A DNA stretch of 15,129 nt from CAZUZD01 sp964624465 (GTDB taxonomy: Bacteria > Planctomycetota > Planctomycetia > Isosphaerales > Isosphaeraceae). The stretch spans positions 1 to 15,129 of the forward strand of contig CAZUZD010000136.1 of NCBI GenBank assembly GCA_964624465.1. The letters are read 5' to 3'. Below are positions 1 through 7,918 of the stretch, one piece after another; the first letter of the stretch is position 1; every line of letters begins with the position of its first letter. The translations under genes and the position numbers were made by a program. Under the pieces are notes generated by a model. It was not told where the DNA came from. It saw only the letters and a program-made list of their open reading frames with translations, and made no database searches.

Positions 1-1061
1 GTCAGGCCGAGGAAGACGGTGCCGTTGGTGTCGACCTGGTCGACGACGTTGCGGACGTAGACCTCCTCCTCGATCGAGCCGCCCTCGCTGGTGCTGACGT
101 GGTTGCGGTTGTAGCCGGTGGCCACCTGCTGATCGAGGGTCGGGTTGGGCAGCAGGTCGCCGGCGAGCTGCTCGACGACGAACTGGTCGAACGGCTGGTT
201 GCCGTTGAAGGCGCGGATGACCCACTCGCGCCAGGGCCACATCTCGCGGTAGTTGTCGAGGTGGAGGCCGTGGGTGTCGCCGTAGCGGGCCGCGTCGAGC
301 CAGAACCGGGCCAGGTGCTCGCCGTAGCGCGGGGAGTTCAGGAACCGGTCGACCAGGCACTCGTACGCGTTGGGCCGGTCGTCGGCCACGAAGGCGTCGA
401 CCTCCTCGGGCGTGGGCGGCAGGCCGGTCAGGTCCAGGGCCAGGCGGCGGATCAGGGTGGCGCGGTCGGCCTCGGGCTGCGGGGTCAGGCCCTCGGCGTC
501 GAGCCGGCCCAGGATGAAGCGGTCGACGTCGTTCTGCGGCCACTCGGGCTTCGAGACCGCCGGCGGGGTCGGCCGGGTGGGGGGGACGAACGCCCAGTGG
601 TCGGCGTAGGCACCGCCTTGCTCAACCCAGCGCTTCAGGATGGCCGCCTGCTCGGGGGTGATCTTCTTCCCCGAGTCGGGCGGGGGCATGTGGACGGTCG
701 GGTCGGCCTCCTCGATCCGGAAGACCAGCTCGCTCTCGTCGGGCTTGCCGGGCACCAGCGCCCGGTTGCCGCTGGGCAGGGTGGCGAGGGCGGCCTCGCG
801 GCTGTCGAGCCGCAGGCCGGCCTTGATGCTGTTGGTGTCGGGCCCGTGGCACGAGTAGCAGCTGTCGGAGAGGATCGGCCGGACGTCGCGGTTGAAGTCA
901 ACCTTCGCCGTGTCGGCCGGCCCGGCGTCGGCCCGCGCCGTGGGGGCGCCCGGGGCGAGCAGCAGGCCGGCGGCCAAGCCGAGCGTCAGCGTCGCGGCGG
1001 CCGACCGGAGGCGGTCGGCGGGGTGCCGGCGGGGTCCCGCGTGGAGGAACTTCCAGGTCAT
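1..1061 (-). CDS. Planctomycete cytochrome c / DUF1549 protein, 5' part (runs off left edge)
   Basis: The minus strand is open from an ATG at 1061 to the window edge: 353 codons are visible, without a stop. Residues 1-46 form a signal peptide (Arg-rich start, Leu/Ala core, likely cut after ARA at 43-45). A c-type heme motif CYSCH lies at 68-72, in a stretch typical of the planctomycete cytochrome c domain (DVRPILSDSCYSCHGPD), with HMPPPDS at 124-130 offering a possible axial Met125. From about residue 175 the DUF1549 domain begins (VDRFILGRLDAEGL, LIRRLALDLTGLPPTPEEV, RFWLDAARYGDTHG). In this family a DUF1553 domain usually follows; here it would lie outside the window. These proteins are numerous in planctomycetes, exported, and probably redox-linked; their substrates are unknown. 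AGAGGGAG about 8-15 nt upstream on the coding strand is a plausible ribosome site. The domain call is firm; the function is not. Confidence 0.93.
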   Translation of the reverse strand, partial: MTWKFLHAGPRRHPADRLRSAAATLTLGLAAGLLLAPGAPTARADAGPADTAKVDFNRDVRPILSDSCYSCHGPDTNSIKAGLRLDSREAALATLPSGNRALVPGKPDESELVFRIEEADPTVHMPPPDSGKKITPEQAAILKRWVEQGGAYADHWAFVPPTRPTPPAVSKPEWPQNDVDRFILGRLDAEGLTPQPEADRATLIRRLALDLTGLPPTPEEVDAFVADDRPNAYECLVDRFLNSPRYGEHLARFWLDAARYGDTHGLHLDNYREMWPWREWVIRAFNGNQPFDQFVVEQLAGDLLPNPTLDQQVATGYNRNHVSTSEGGSIEEEVYVRNVVDQVDTNGTVFLGL

Positions 1062-1578
1062 CGTGAGGGGCTCCCTCTGGGTTCCGGCCGGTCCCGCGGA
1101 TGGCGGCCCCGGGGGCCCGCCGGGCCTCTCGGCTGGGGGGCCACTGGGGCCGGGGGGGATTGTCGGCGTCAGGGCGCGGGGGTCGGCGGGATGGCTGCGG
1201 GCGGGGCGATCGGCCCGGGGGGCCGGTCGCCGGGGTCGGGCGGGTGGGTCGGTCGGCCAGGCCTGCCCCCGGGGTACGGCCCGCCAGGGGCCGGACACCG
1301 CGGAGAACCCGGCGACTCGCCGTGATCGATTCTAATCCCCACCGCGGCCCGGGGCCAGCGGCGATCGGCGCGGCCCGGACACCGCAACCCTTGCAGTCCG
1401 GTTCGTCGCCCATCGCCGGTCGGTTCGGTGGAGCTGGCACAGGCGTTGCAAACCGGACCCCCCGGGCGGGGGTTCCCGAGGTCGGGCCCGCCGGCGACGC
1501 GCGGCCGACTCCGCCGCTGTGGCAGTCGGATTTGCTGGCCGCGTCGCGACGCAAGGCATCTCCCCGGGTGAGCCCCCC
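1062..1578. other. Divergent intergenic region, about 517 bp
   Basis: This stretch separates the minus-strand cytochrome gene from the plus-strand kinase gene and should hold both promoters. It is mostly G/C runs, and reading frames through it are proline/arginine/glycine-rich shadows. The one A/T-rich spot is 1325-1337, which reads as TAGAAT on the minus strand (1329-1334) and TCTAAT on the plus strand (1331-1336), either of which could be a -10 element. I find only a poor -35 for the minus-strand reading (3 of 6 matches at 1352-1357) and none for the plus-strand reading. I see no gene, RNA or strong hairpin in it. Confidence 0.5.
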
Positions 1579-2310
1579 ATGAAAATCCTGGCGATCGACA
1601 TCGGCGGCACCAAGATCAAGGTGCTGGCCACCAACCAGACCGAGCCCAGACGGCTGGAGACCGGCAAGGAGTTCACGCCGGCGAAGCTCGTCGAGGCCGT
1701 GAGCCAGCTCGCCGAGGGCTGGGAGTACGACCGGATCTCGATCGGCTACCCCGGCGTCGTGGGCGACCACGGCCCCCGCGCCGAGCCGGGCAACCTGGGC
1801 TCGGGCTGGGTCGGCTTCGACTACGCCGCCGCCTTCGGCCTGCCCGTGAAGATCTGCAACGACGCCGCCATGCAGGCCCTGGGCTCCTACGAGGGGGGCC
1901 GCATGCTCTTCCTCGGCCTGGGCACGGGCCTCGGGTCCGCCTTCATCGCCGAGCGGGTGCTGGTGACGCTGGAGCTGGGCCGGCTCCGGGTGGGCGACCG
2001 CAAGAAGACCCTCGGCGAGCAGCTCGGCCGCGCCGGCCGCGAGAAGCTCGGCCGCGACGCCTGGGCCGAGCTGGCCCGCGAGGTGGCCGGCGACCTCAAG
2101 GGCGCCTTCCTGGCCGATGACGTCGTCTTCGGCGGCGGCAACGCCCGCGACCTCGGCGAGCTCCCCCCCGGCATGCGCCTGGGCCACAACCTGACCGCCT
2201 TCCGCGGCGGCTTCCGACTCTGGTCGATCGAGGACGCCCCCGTCCACACCGCCGACCAGTCCCACGAGCTGAACTCCCCCGAGACCCGCGAGGAGTGGCG
2301 GCTGCTCTGA
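1579..2310 (+). CDS. ROK-family sugar kinase, polyphosphate glucokinase-like
   Basis: A 243-aa protein of the ASKHA/ROK fold, which phosphorylates a hexose (probably glucose) using ATP or polyphosphate in the cytoplasm. The phosphate-binding motif DIGGTK is at residues 7-12, the sugar-site and catalytic-base segment KICNDAA is at 91-97 (Asp95 as base), a second glycine loop GLGTGLGSAFI is at 113-123, and FGGGNAR is at 184-190. Length and spacing fit the short polyphosphate-glucokinase branch better than ROK repressors or zinc-containing glucokinases: there is no DNA-binding domain and no CxCGxxGC zinc site. The usual ExGH motif reads ELGR (132-135), so its histidine is replaced. The open frame continues 20 codons upstream, but the ATG at 1579 sits exactly before the conserved KILAIDIGGT strand and has GGGTGAG just upstream. 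The phosphoryl donor cannot be decided from sequence alone. Confidence 0.85.
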   Translation: MKILAIDIGGTKIKVLATNQTEPRRLETGKEFTPAKLVEAVSQLAEGWEYDRISIGYPGVVGDHGPRAEPGNLGSGWVGFDYAAAFGLPVKICNDAAMQALGSYEGGRMLFLGLGTGLGSAFIAERVLVTLELGRLRVGDRKKTLGEQLGRAGREKLGRDAWAELAREVAGDLKGAFLADDVVFGGGNARDLGELPPGMRLGHNLTAFRGGFRLWSIEDAPVHTADQSHELNSPETREEWRLL

Positions 2311-2327
2311 CGGGCCACACGCGCCGG

Positions 2328-2363
2328 CCGAGCCGCCCGGGGACCGGCCCCCGGGCGGCTCGG
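2328..2363. terminator. Bidirectional stem-loop terminator candidate
   Basis: A perfect 15-bp inverted repeat, CCGAGCCGCCCGGGG (2328-2342) and its reverse complement (2349-2363), encloses a 6-nt loop. Four further pairs (2324-2327 with 2366-2369) are possible if two bases bulge. It fills the 67-bp gap between the convergent stops of the kinase gene (2310) and the secreted-protein gene (2378). There is no T tract on either side, as is common in very GC-rich genomes. Structure is seen directly; the terminator role is inferred from position. Confidence 0.75.
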
Positions 2364-2377
2364 GGCCGGTGTCGCGT

Positions 2378-2941
2378 TCAGGGGCGGGGCAGGACCGTGG
2401 TGCTGAAGAGGCTGGCGTGGAAGATCGGCCCCGGCAGGGCCCGGGCCACCTCGGCGCCGAACTTCTCGGCCTGCTGCTCGACGAAGTCGGGCGGCGCCGG
2501 CCGGTCGGGGTCGCAGAGGATCAGGTAGAAGGCGTAATCCCCGGGGGCCAGCGGGATGTCGAGCGTCAGCCGCTCGGTCCGATCCCCCTCGGGCGGTGAC
2601 TCCATCACCCCGTCGGCGGCGAAGACGCCGATGAACCGCCCGGGCGTCGGTCGCGACGGATCGGGCCGCTCGTAGACCGCTGCGCGCGCCACCACCCGCC
2701 GGACCCGGGAGGCCCCGCCCGAGTCGGTCACGTCCGCCTCGATCCGGAGCGTCCCCTGGCCCGTCACCGAACGCTCGGCGCCTGGATCGTGGTTCACCAG
2801 GGAGAACCGCACCGCCCGCTTCAGGCCGCCGGGCGCGATCGGGAGTCCGGCCTCCTGGGCCCCGGCCACCGATCCGATGTCGAGGCCCACGAGGGTCGCG
2901 GCAGCCAGAACACTGGTGAAAATGAGCAGGGGGCAACGCAT
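2378..2941 (-). CDS. Secreted protein of unknown function, 187 aa
   Basis: Begins MRCPLLIFTSVLAAATLVGL and has a clear signal peptide ending near AGAQ (residues 26-29). The mature part looks mainly beta-strand, with alternating hydrophobic stretches (RAVRFSLVNH, GTLRIEADVTD, RRVVARAAVYE, ERLTLDIPLAPGDYAFYLIL). It may be an immunoglobulin- or jelly-roll-like sandwich. I do not recognise the family. One Cys (in LILCDPD) and no obvious catalytic motif. The frame is open to an ATG at 3028, but that extension is polar and would bury the signal peptide, so I take the ATG at 2941. It is transcribed divergently from the YfhO-like gene and convergently with the kinase; nothing in the context suggests a role beyond a periplasmic or envelope location. 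Confidence 0.72.
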   Translation of the reverse strand: MRCPLLIFTSVLAAATLVGLDIGSVAGAQEAGLPIAPGGLKRAVRFSLVNHDPGAERSVTGQGTLRIEADVTDSGGASRVRRVVARAAVYERPDPSRPTPGRFIGVFAADGVMESPPEGDRTERLTLDIPLAPGDYAFYLILCDPDRPAPPDFVEQQAEKFGAEVARALPGPIFHASLFSTTVLPRP

Positions 2942-3218
2942 GGTCGGGTTCCCGATGGGGGGGGCCTGAGCGGCGGGCACACGAGCACCACTCAGCTTAT
3001 CGCTGAGATCGAGATGTCGAGAATGCATTGTTATCGTGGGGTTTGCTCGGTGTCTACCTTCGATTCTGGAAGCCCACGGAGCACGGCGAGGCGGGCGACG
3101 GGGTGGGCGCGGGCCGTGCGGGCGGGTTCAATGAGTCGGCCGACCCGCCGAGGCCGGGGGCGGGCCACGCCCTCTCACGGGCGAGCGGCGTGATGATCCC
3201 GGACCGAGCCCAAATCTG
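2942..3218. other. Divergent intergenic region with a short palindrome
   Basis: A 277-bp gap between the secreted-protein gene (minus) and the YfhO-like gene (plus). Its middle, about 2985-3070, is clearly richer in A/T than its surroundings, which suggests promoters here. A 6-bp inverted repeat CTCAGC-TTATC-GCTGAG lies at 2991-3007, about 50 bp upstream of the minus-strand start, and could be an operator or the start of a leader hairpin. A TTGTTA hexamer at 3028-3033 is a possible plus-strand -35, but I find no matching -10. Nothing else is visible. Confidence 0.4.
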
Positions 3219-6113
3219 ATGCTGCGTCTCCGACTGCTCTGGCCCGCGCTCGCCCTGGCGGCGTTCGGGCTGCTGCTGCTCGCCACCTGTGGCGCCGTGC
3301 TCGCGGGGCGGGACCAGTTCGGGTTCCGCGACGCGTCGCAGCACTACTATCCGCTCTACCAGCGGGTGCATCAGGAGTGGCAGGCCGGGCGGGTGCCGCT
3401 CTGGGACCCCTGGCAGAACGGCGGCCAGCCGCTGCTGGGCAACCCCACGGCGACGGTCTTCTACCCCGGCCAGCTCGTCTACGCTGCGCTGCCGTACCCC
3501 TGGGCCGCGCGGATCTACGTGCTACTGCACCTGGCCCTGGCGGGCGCCGGCATGGCCGTGCTCGGGCGCGGGCTCGGCGCCGGCGGGGCGGGGGCGACCC
3601 TGGCGGGCCTGGCGTATGCCTATAGCGGGCCGGTGCTGTTCCAGTACTCCAACGTGATCTACCTCGTCGGCGCCGCCTGGCTGCCGTGGGGGCTCTGGGC
3701 GGTGGACGCCTGGCTGAGGCGCGGGCGGCGGTGGGGGTTGCCGGCGCTGGCGGTCGTCGTGTGCGTGCAGGCCCTCGGCGGCGATCCCCAGGCGGCGTAC
3801 CTCACGGGCATCGCCGCGCTCGGGCTGGCGGCGCTGCTGCGATTCCCGACGGTGCGGCTCCCCGCGCGGGGCGTGGCGGCGGCGGTCGCCGGGATGTTCG
3901 TCCTCAGTGGGCTGATCGCCTGGGCGTTGCCGGCGGTGCGGGCGGCCGGCGAGCGCTGGCCATCGGCGCTGCCGTCGGGTCGGACGCTCTGGGGCCTGTG
4001 CGTTCTCGGCGGCGTGGGGGCGTGGCTGGTCCGGGCCGTGCGGCGGGGCGAGCCGATGGGCCGTCGCGTGCTCGGGCTGGCCGGCGCGGGGGCGCTGGCG
4101 CTCGCGCTCGGAGCCGTGCAGTTCGGGCCGATCGCCGAGTTCGCCGGCGCCAGCAGCCGTGGCGGCGAGGGGGGTACGGCGTTCGACATCTACGCCTTCA
4201 GCCTCCGCCCGGTCCGGCTCGTCGAGGCCCTCTGGCCGGGGGTCTTCGGCCTGGCCTACCCGCAAAATGAGACCTGGCTCCGCACCCTGCCGCCCTTCGA
4301 CGACCCGACCTTCTGGACCCCCTCGCTTTACGTCGGCGGCCTCACGCTCCTGCTCGCGATGGCGACCCTCGGGACCGGGCGCGATCGCCCCGAGCGCCGC
4401 TGGCTGCTGCTCCTGATCGCGGTCGCGGTGCTCGGGAGCTTCGGGCGCTACGGCGGGCCGATCGGGCTGACCCGATGGGTGCCGGGCCTGACGGCGTGGG
4501 CCCCGGCGGCCGGATCGGCGGCCACCCGCGCGCAGGCCGACTTCCGCGACGGCGACGGCTCGGTCTACTGGGCGCTGGCGACCGTGCTCCCCGGCTTCGA
4601 CCGGTTCCGGTTCCCGAGCAAGCTGCTCACCTTCGCCGCCGTCGCGGGGGCCGCGCTGGCGGGCCTGGGCTGGGACCGGATCGCCGCGGAGCGTCGGCGC
4701 CGGCTGCTGGCGGTGGCCGTCGCCCTGGCGGTGCTCAGCGTGGGGCTGCTGGTGGGCGTGACCGTGCTGCGGGGCCCGATCGTCGCCGCCTGGGCCGCCG
4801 CGCCCCGCACGGGCTCGGGGGACACGGGCCCGTTCCGGCCCGAGGCCGCCTTCGGCCGGCTCCAGCGGGCGCTGGCGCACGGGGCGGTGGTGCTCGGGCT
4901 GGCGGCGCTGCTCATCCGCCTGGCCCCCGCGCGGCCGACGCTGGCCGGCGTGCTGGCCGTGGGGCTCACGACCATCGACCTGGCGCTCGCGTCGGCCCCG
5001 CTGGTCTGGACGGTGCCGCAGTCGGTGTTCGAGGCCGAGTCGCGGGCGCTGGCGGTGATCGCGGCGGCCGAGGCCCGCGACCCGTCGGCCGGCCCGTACC
5101 GGGTGCACCGCGCGCCGGTTTGGTCGCCGTTTGCAAGCTTCTCCGAGAGCCACCCCGACCGGCTGGAGCGGACCGTGCGCTGGGACCGCGACACCCTGCA
5201 ACCGCTGCACGGCCTGCCGCTGGGCGTCTCGTACACGCTCACGCTCGGGATCCTCGAGAACGCCCGCTACCTCGACCAGTTCCTGCCCACGGCCCGGCCC
5301 ATCGGCCCCGCGCTGGCGCCGATGACCGGCCTGGCGCCGGCCGATCGCGTGCTCTACTTCCCCAGGCGGGCGTTCGACCTCTGGGGCACCCGCTACTTCG
5401 TGCTGCCGGTCGAGCCGATGGGCTGGCGCGACGAGAGCCGGGCGTACGCCGCGTTCCTCGACCGCGTCGAGCTGCTGGCACCAAAGCTCGACGACCTGGG
5501 CGGCCCCGAGGCGCAGGCCGACTGGCGCTCGCGCGAGGACTGGCAGGTCTTCCGCAACACCGCCGCGTTCCCGCGCGCGTGGGTCGTGCACGAGGCCCGC
5601 GTCGTGGCCCCGTTCGCCACGCTTGCCGCACCCGAGCGCGCCGCACGGCTGCGGACCCTGCTCTACCAGGCCGACCCGATCTGGAACGAGCCCGGCCGAC
5701 CCGTGCTCGACCTGACGAGCCTCGCGCTGGTCGAGGCCGACCCGCCGGGGTCCCTCAAGCTCGGCCTCCGCGCGCCCGAGCCCGGCGCCGCCGAGTCGGT
5801 GACCGTCACCCGGCACGAGCCCGACCGCGTCGAGCTGGCCGCGACCCTGGCCGCCCCCGGCCTGGTGATCCTGGCCGACACCGACGCCCCCGGCTGGTCG
5901 CTGACGATCGATGGCCAGCCGGCGCCGATCCTCCGCACAAACCACCTCATGCGCGGGGCCGTCGTCGGGCCCGGCACGCACACGCTCGTCTACCGCTACG
6001 AGCCGGCGTCGTTCCGCATCGGCGCGGTCGTCTCGCTGGCGGCGATCGCCGCGCTGCTGGGTCTGATCGGCTGGGCGTGGGTCGGTCGGCGGGCGGTCCC
6101 GGCGGGCGCGTGA
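3219..6113 (+). CDS. YfhO-like multi-membrane GT-C family protein
   Basis: A 964-aa integral membrane protein. After a first membrane helix (about 8-28), the external loop carries FRDASQHYYPLYQ (36-48) and then PLWDPWQNGGQPLLGNP (60-76) and VFYPGQLVY (80-88). This order is typical of YfhO proteins, where the loop Asp (here Asp38) corresponds to the catalytic acid of GT-C lipid-phosphate-sugar transferases. Many Leu/Ala/Gly-rich helices follow to about residue 590. A large soluble, probably extracytoplasmic domain (about 600-925) ends in the family-typical segment LVILADTDAPGWSLTIDG, followed by a last helix near 932-955. By analogy it moves a sugar or other group from a lipid carrier to an envelope glycan or lipid; the substrate is unknown. 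The stop lies 24 bp from the convergent desaturase stop. No strong ribosome site precedes the ATG, so the start is slightly uncertain. Confidence 0.87.
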   Translation: MLRLRLLWPALALAAFGLLLLATCGAVLAGRDQFGFRDASQHYYPLYQRVHQEWQAGRVPLWDPWQNGGQPLLGNPTATVFYPGQLVYAALPYPWAARIYVLLHLALAGAGMAVLGRGLGAGGAGATLAGLAYAYSGPVLFQYSNVIYLVGAAWLPWGLWAVDAWLRRGRRWGLPALAVVVCVQALGGDPQAAYLTGIAALGLAALLRFPTVRLPARGVAAAVAGMFVLSGLIAWALPAVRAAGERWPSALPSGRTLWGLCVLGGVGAWLVRAVRRGEPMGRRVLGLAGAGALALALGAVQFGPIAEFAGASSRGGEGGTAFDIYAFSLRPVRLVEALWPGVFGLAYPQNETWLRTLPPFDDPTFWTPSLYVGGLTLLLAMATLGTGRDRPERRWLLLLIAVAVLGSFGRYGGPIGLTRWVPGLTAWAPAAGSAATRAQADFRDGDGSVYWALATVLPGFDRFRFPSKLLTFAAVAGAALAGLGWDRIAAERRRRLLAVAVALAVLSVGLLVGVTVLRGPIVAAWAAAPRTGSGDTGPFRPEAAFGRLQRALAHGAVVLGLAALLIRLAPARPTLAGVLAVGLTTIDLALASAPLVWTVPQSVFEAESRALAVIAAAEARDPSAGPYRVHRAPVWSPFASFSESHPDRLERTVRWDRDTLQPLHGLPLGVSYTLTLGILENARYLDQFLPTARPIGPALAPMTGLAPADRVLYFPRRAFDLWGTRYFVLPVEPMGWRDESRAYAAFLDRVELLAPKLDDLGGPEAQADWRSREDWQVFRNTAAFPRAWVVHEARVVAPFATLAAPERAARLRTLLYQADPIWNEPGRPVLDLTSLALVEADPPGSLKLGLRAPEPGAAESVTVTRHEPDRVELAATLAAPGLVILADTDAPGWSLTIDGQPAPILRTNHLMRGAVVGPGTHTLVYRYEPASFRIGAVVSLAAIAALLGLIGWAWVGRRAVPAGA

Positions 6114-6137
6114 TCGCCGCCGACTGATCGCTCCGCG

Positions 6138-7280
6138 TCAGTGGGGGAGGCGGGCCCGGTCGGCCGTGCGGGCGGGGTTGGCCCTGGGCCCGCGCCAGGT
6201 GTGGGGATCGAGGCGGGGGCGGCTGAGGAGCTCCAGCAGCGAGGGGCCGGCGGTGCCCCGGCGCCGGAAGAAGTAGCCGTGGCAGACGGTCACTTGCTCG
6301 CGGTAGGGCCGGTGCTGGCGGAGCAGGGCGTGCGCCTCGGCCACCCGGTGGTGGGGGATCCGGGCGAAGAGGTGGTGCGTGAGGTGGAATGCCTGGCCGT
6401 AGGGGAACACGGCGGCGCGCACCAGGGGGTGCACGTCGAAGACCCGCGAGTTCGTCAGGTCGCCGTCATCCGGGGCGTTGGAGTGGTGGGCGACCTCGCG
6501 GAGCTGCATCAGGAACGGGTACGCGGTCAGCAGCGGCAGCACCCAGAACAGGGCGAGGTCGGCCCAGGCGCCGGCGGCGTGCACGGCGGTGAGCACGCTG
6601 AACCAGTACGCCCCGCGCAGGCAGCGGGCCACCCGGGTCCGGTACACCGTGCGCAGCGCCGGCCCGCCCGCCGTGGTCGCGGCGCCGGGGTTGGCGGCGC
6701 GGGCGCGTCCGAAGAGGTAGCGGAGGAGGGTCGGCGGCCAGAGGGCCCGCACGACGTAGCGGCGCCAGAAGGCGGCGGGGGCCATCGGGAACCGGGCCGG
6801 CTCGGGGTGGTTCAGGCGGATCAGGTCGGGGTCGCGGGCCGGGTCGTTGACCCAGCGGTGGTGGCCCAGGTGCGCCCGGCGATACGTCTGGGTCATCGCC
6901 ACCAGCGGGAACAGGCAGAGCAGGTCGGACGCCAGCTCGTTGGCCAGCCGGTGGCGGAACAGCGTGCCGTGGCTGGCCTCGTGTGCCAGGCCCGAGAGTC
7001 GGTGCTGGAACACCGCCACCAGGCCCACGCCGAGCGCCGCCAGCGGCCCGAACGCCGCCGTCGCCAGCTCGCCGCCGGCCCACGACCGCCGCAGCAGCCC
7101 CGCGCCGGCCAGCACCAGGGCCAGCCCGAGGTACTCGCGGGCCAGGCAGGCGACGCTCGCGCGGGCGTCGGCCCCCATCAGCGGGATCAGCCGGCGGTGG
7201 ACCTCGTCCCAGGAGAGGTCCGGGCCCGCGTCGGCCAGCCCCGGCGCCGGGGCGGATCGGGTCGGGGTGGGGTGGGCCAT
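6138..7280 (-). CDS. Membrane fatty acid desaturase, three histidine boxes
   Basis: A 380-aa member of the membrane di-iron desaturase/hydroxylase superfamily. The three histidine boxes are HEASH (100-104), HLGHH (137-141) and HLTHH (299-303), with an extra REVAHHSN (261-268) before the third, as in acyl-lipid and related desaturases. Hydrophobic segments at about 48-62, 74-93, 115-130 and 227-258 fit the usual four-helix arrangement with the boxes facing the cytoplasm. It should introduce a double bond into a membrane acyl chain using O2 and electrons from ferredoxin or cytochrome b5-like donors; carotenoid or sphingoid substrates cannot be excluded. Residues 1-25 and about 345-380 are low-complexity and Pro/Arg-rich, so the exact N-terminus is uncertain. 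It ends opposite the YfhO-like gene. A reductase partner is not seen nearby. Confidence 0.9.
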   Translation of the reverse strand: MAHPTPTRSAPAPGLADAGPDLSWDEVHRRLIPLMGADARASVACLAREYLGLALVLAGAGLLRRSWAGGELATAAFGPLAALGVGLVAVFQHRLSGLAHEASHGTLFRHRLANELASDLLCLFPLVAMTQTYRRAHLGHHRWVNDPARDPDLIRLNHPEPARFPMAPAAFWRRYVVRALWPPTLLRYLFGRARAANPGAATTAGGPALRTVYRTRVARCLRGAYWFSVLTAVHAAGAWADLALFWVLPLLTAYPFLMQLREVAHHSNAPDDGDLTNSRVFDVHPLVRAAVFPYGQAFHLTHHLFARIPHHRVAEAHALLRQHRPYREQVTVCHGYFFRRRGTAGPSLLELLSRPRLDPHTWRGPRANPARTADRARLPH

Positions 7281-7496
7281 GACAGGGGGCTCTCGCTCCG
7301 AACCCGCCGACCGGGGCGGGAGACCGGGGCGTCAGCGTCCTGCGAGCGCCCCACCCTCGTATCGGCACGAACCGACCTCGGACCGACCCGCCCGTCCGCA
7401 AAATCCGCCCACCCCGGCGGCAAACCCTGGCCGGGTTCCCCAGCTTCACGCCCGGAGCCCGTCCCGGCCCCGCCGACCAGGCCCAGGCCCCCGCAG

Positions 7497-7520
7497 CCAG
7501 GCTCCGCCCGCGGAGCCTGG
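7497..7520. repeat. Perfect 10-bp palindrome with CCCG loop
   Basis: CCAGGCTCCG (7497-7506) is followed by CCCG and the exact reverse complement CGGAGCCTGG (7511-7520). It lies about 220 bp upstream of the desaturase and is followed by no T tract. CAGGCTCCGCC-type palindromes are, as I recall, dispersed in several planctomycete and cyanobacterial genomes, so this may be one copy of an interspersed repeat. That last point is recollection, not something shown here. Confidence 0.7.
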
Positions 7521-7618
7521 TCACCCCGGAACTCTGCAATTCCCGTCGGTCGGTCCCGTCGGGGTGCCCGGGGGTCGTCGAGCGGAGTCTGGATCCGAAC
7601 GCCTCCGACGGATTGGCC

Positions 7619-7753
7619 GTGTGCCGTGGGCGGGGGGCGCCGGGGGCCCCCGGGGCGCCGGGGCCCGCCCCCCCCCCGGGGCAAGGGCGGCGGGGGGGGG
7701 GGTGGGGGGGCCGCCCCCCTGCGGGCCCCCGCGGCGCCCCGCCCACGGCACAC
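7619..7753. repeat. Large imperfect inverted repeat with G11/C10 tracts
   Basis: The outer arms are a perfect 17-bp inverted repeat: GTGTGCCGTGGGCGGGG at 7619-7635 and its reverse complement at 7737-7753. Inward, the arms stay complementary with small slips (a CGCCG block and the following G run and CCC against 7722-7736). The centre pairs a C10 run (7668-7677) with a G11 run (7692-7702), leaving a loop around GGGGCAAGGGCGGC. A further G7 run (7704-7710) makes the plus strand G-quadruplex-prone. The structure is seen directly. It could be a non-autonomous palindromic element, a replication or transcription barrier, or a relic; no target-site duplication is obvious. Homopolymer lengths may carry sequencing error. 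Confidence 0.8.
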
Positions 7754-7809
7754 ACCCGGTCGATCCGGCTCCTGCGGCGGGTTTGAGGCCGGCCCTGACC
7801 CCAGCCCGC

Positions 7810-7831
7810 CGGATTTCGCTTCGCTCATCCG
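7810..7831. repeat. Short palindrome with GCGAAGC core
   Basis: CGGAT (7810-7814) pairs with ATCCG (7827-7831) around a core that reads GAGCGAAGCGAA on the minus strand. The embedded GCGAAGC heptamer is known to form an exceptionally stable mini-hairpin as single-stranded DNA. Hairpins of the general type GTCGGAT-AGCGAAGCG-ATCCGAC occur as interspersed intergenic repeats in many bacteria, and the flanking GTAGG on the minus strand (7833-7837) fits that type. The repeat-family assignment is from memory; only the palindrome is seen. Confidence 0.55.
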
Positions 7832-7876
7832 ACCTACGGGACGGGGGAACCGCCGGGGTGCCCGGGTTCTGGCCAC

Positions 7877-7918
7877 GGATCCCGGATCCGAGAGCCACGT
7901 CTACGGGATCCGGGGATC
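7877..7918 (-). terminator. Stem-loop overlapping the stop of the 69-aa gene
   Basis: GGATCCCGGATCC (7877-7889) pairs with GGGATCCGGGGATC (7905-7918) with one bulged base, enclosing 15 nt that contain the TAG stop (7901-7903). Its position at the very 3' end of the small minus-strand gene suggests a factor-independent terminator or an RNA-stabilising hairpin. There is no T tract. Confidence 0.5.

Larger units (their letters stand above)
7281..7900. other. Gene-free, palindrome-rich intergenic region, 620 bp
   Basis: No convincing gene on either strand: the open frames here are low-complexity (poly-Pro, Gly/Arg) and cross the homopolymer tracts at 7668-7710. The first 200 bp upstream of the desaturase start should hold its promoter, but I cannot identify one. 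From about 7490 onward the region holds at least four separate inverted repeats, listed individually. Clustered, unrelated palindromes like these are typical of intergenic repeat islands. Confidence 0.6.

Noticed and set aside
898..2265. Long minus-strand frame of 455 codons across the divergent region and kinase gene
   Set aside because: It lies antisense to the kinase, crosses the intergenic region, and its product is low-complexity. GC-rich third positions create such antisense frames.
2942..3028. N-terminal extension of the secreted 187-aa protein to the ATG at 3028
   Set aside because: The added 29 residues are polar, cover the 2991-3007 palindrome and would place the signal peptide internally.
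3522..5981. 819-codon minus-strand frame inside the YfhO-like gene
   Set aside because: Antisense to a well-supported membrane protein; its product is dominated by Arg, Gln, Gly and His with no domain.
7187..7876. 229-codon minus-strand frame with MSEAKSGG and poly-Pro segments
   Set aside because: It is generated by the palindromes and the C10/G11 tracts and overlaps the desaturase start; translation of repeats, not a gene.
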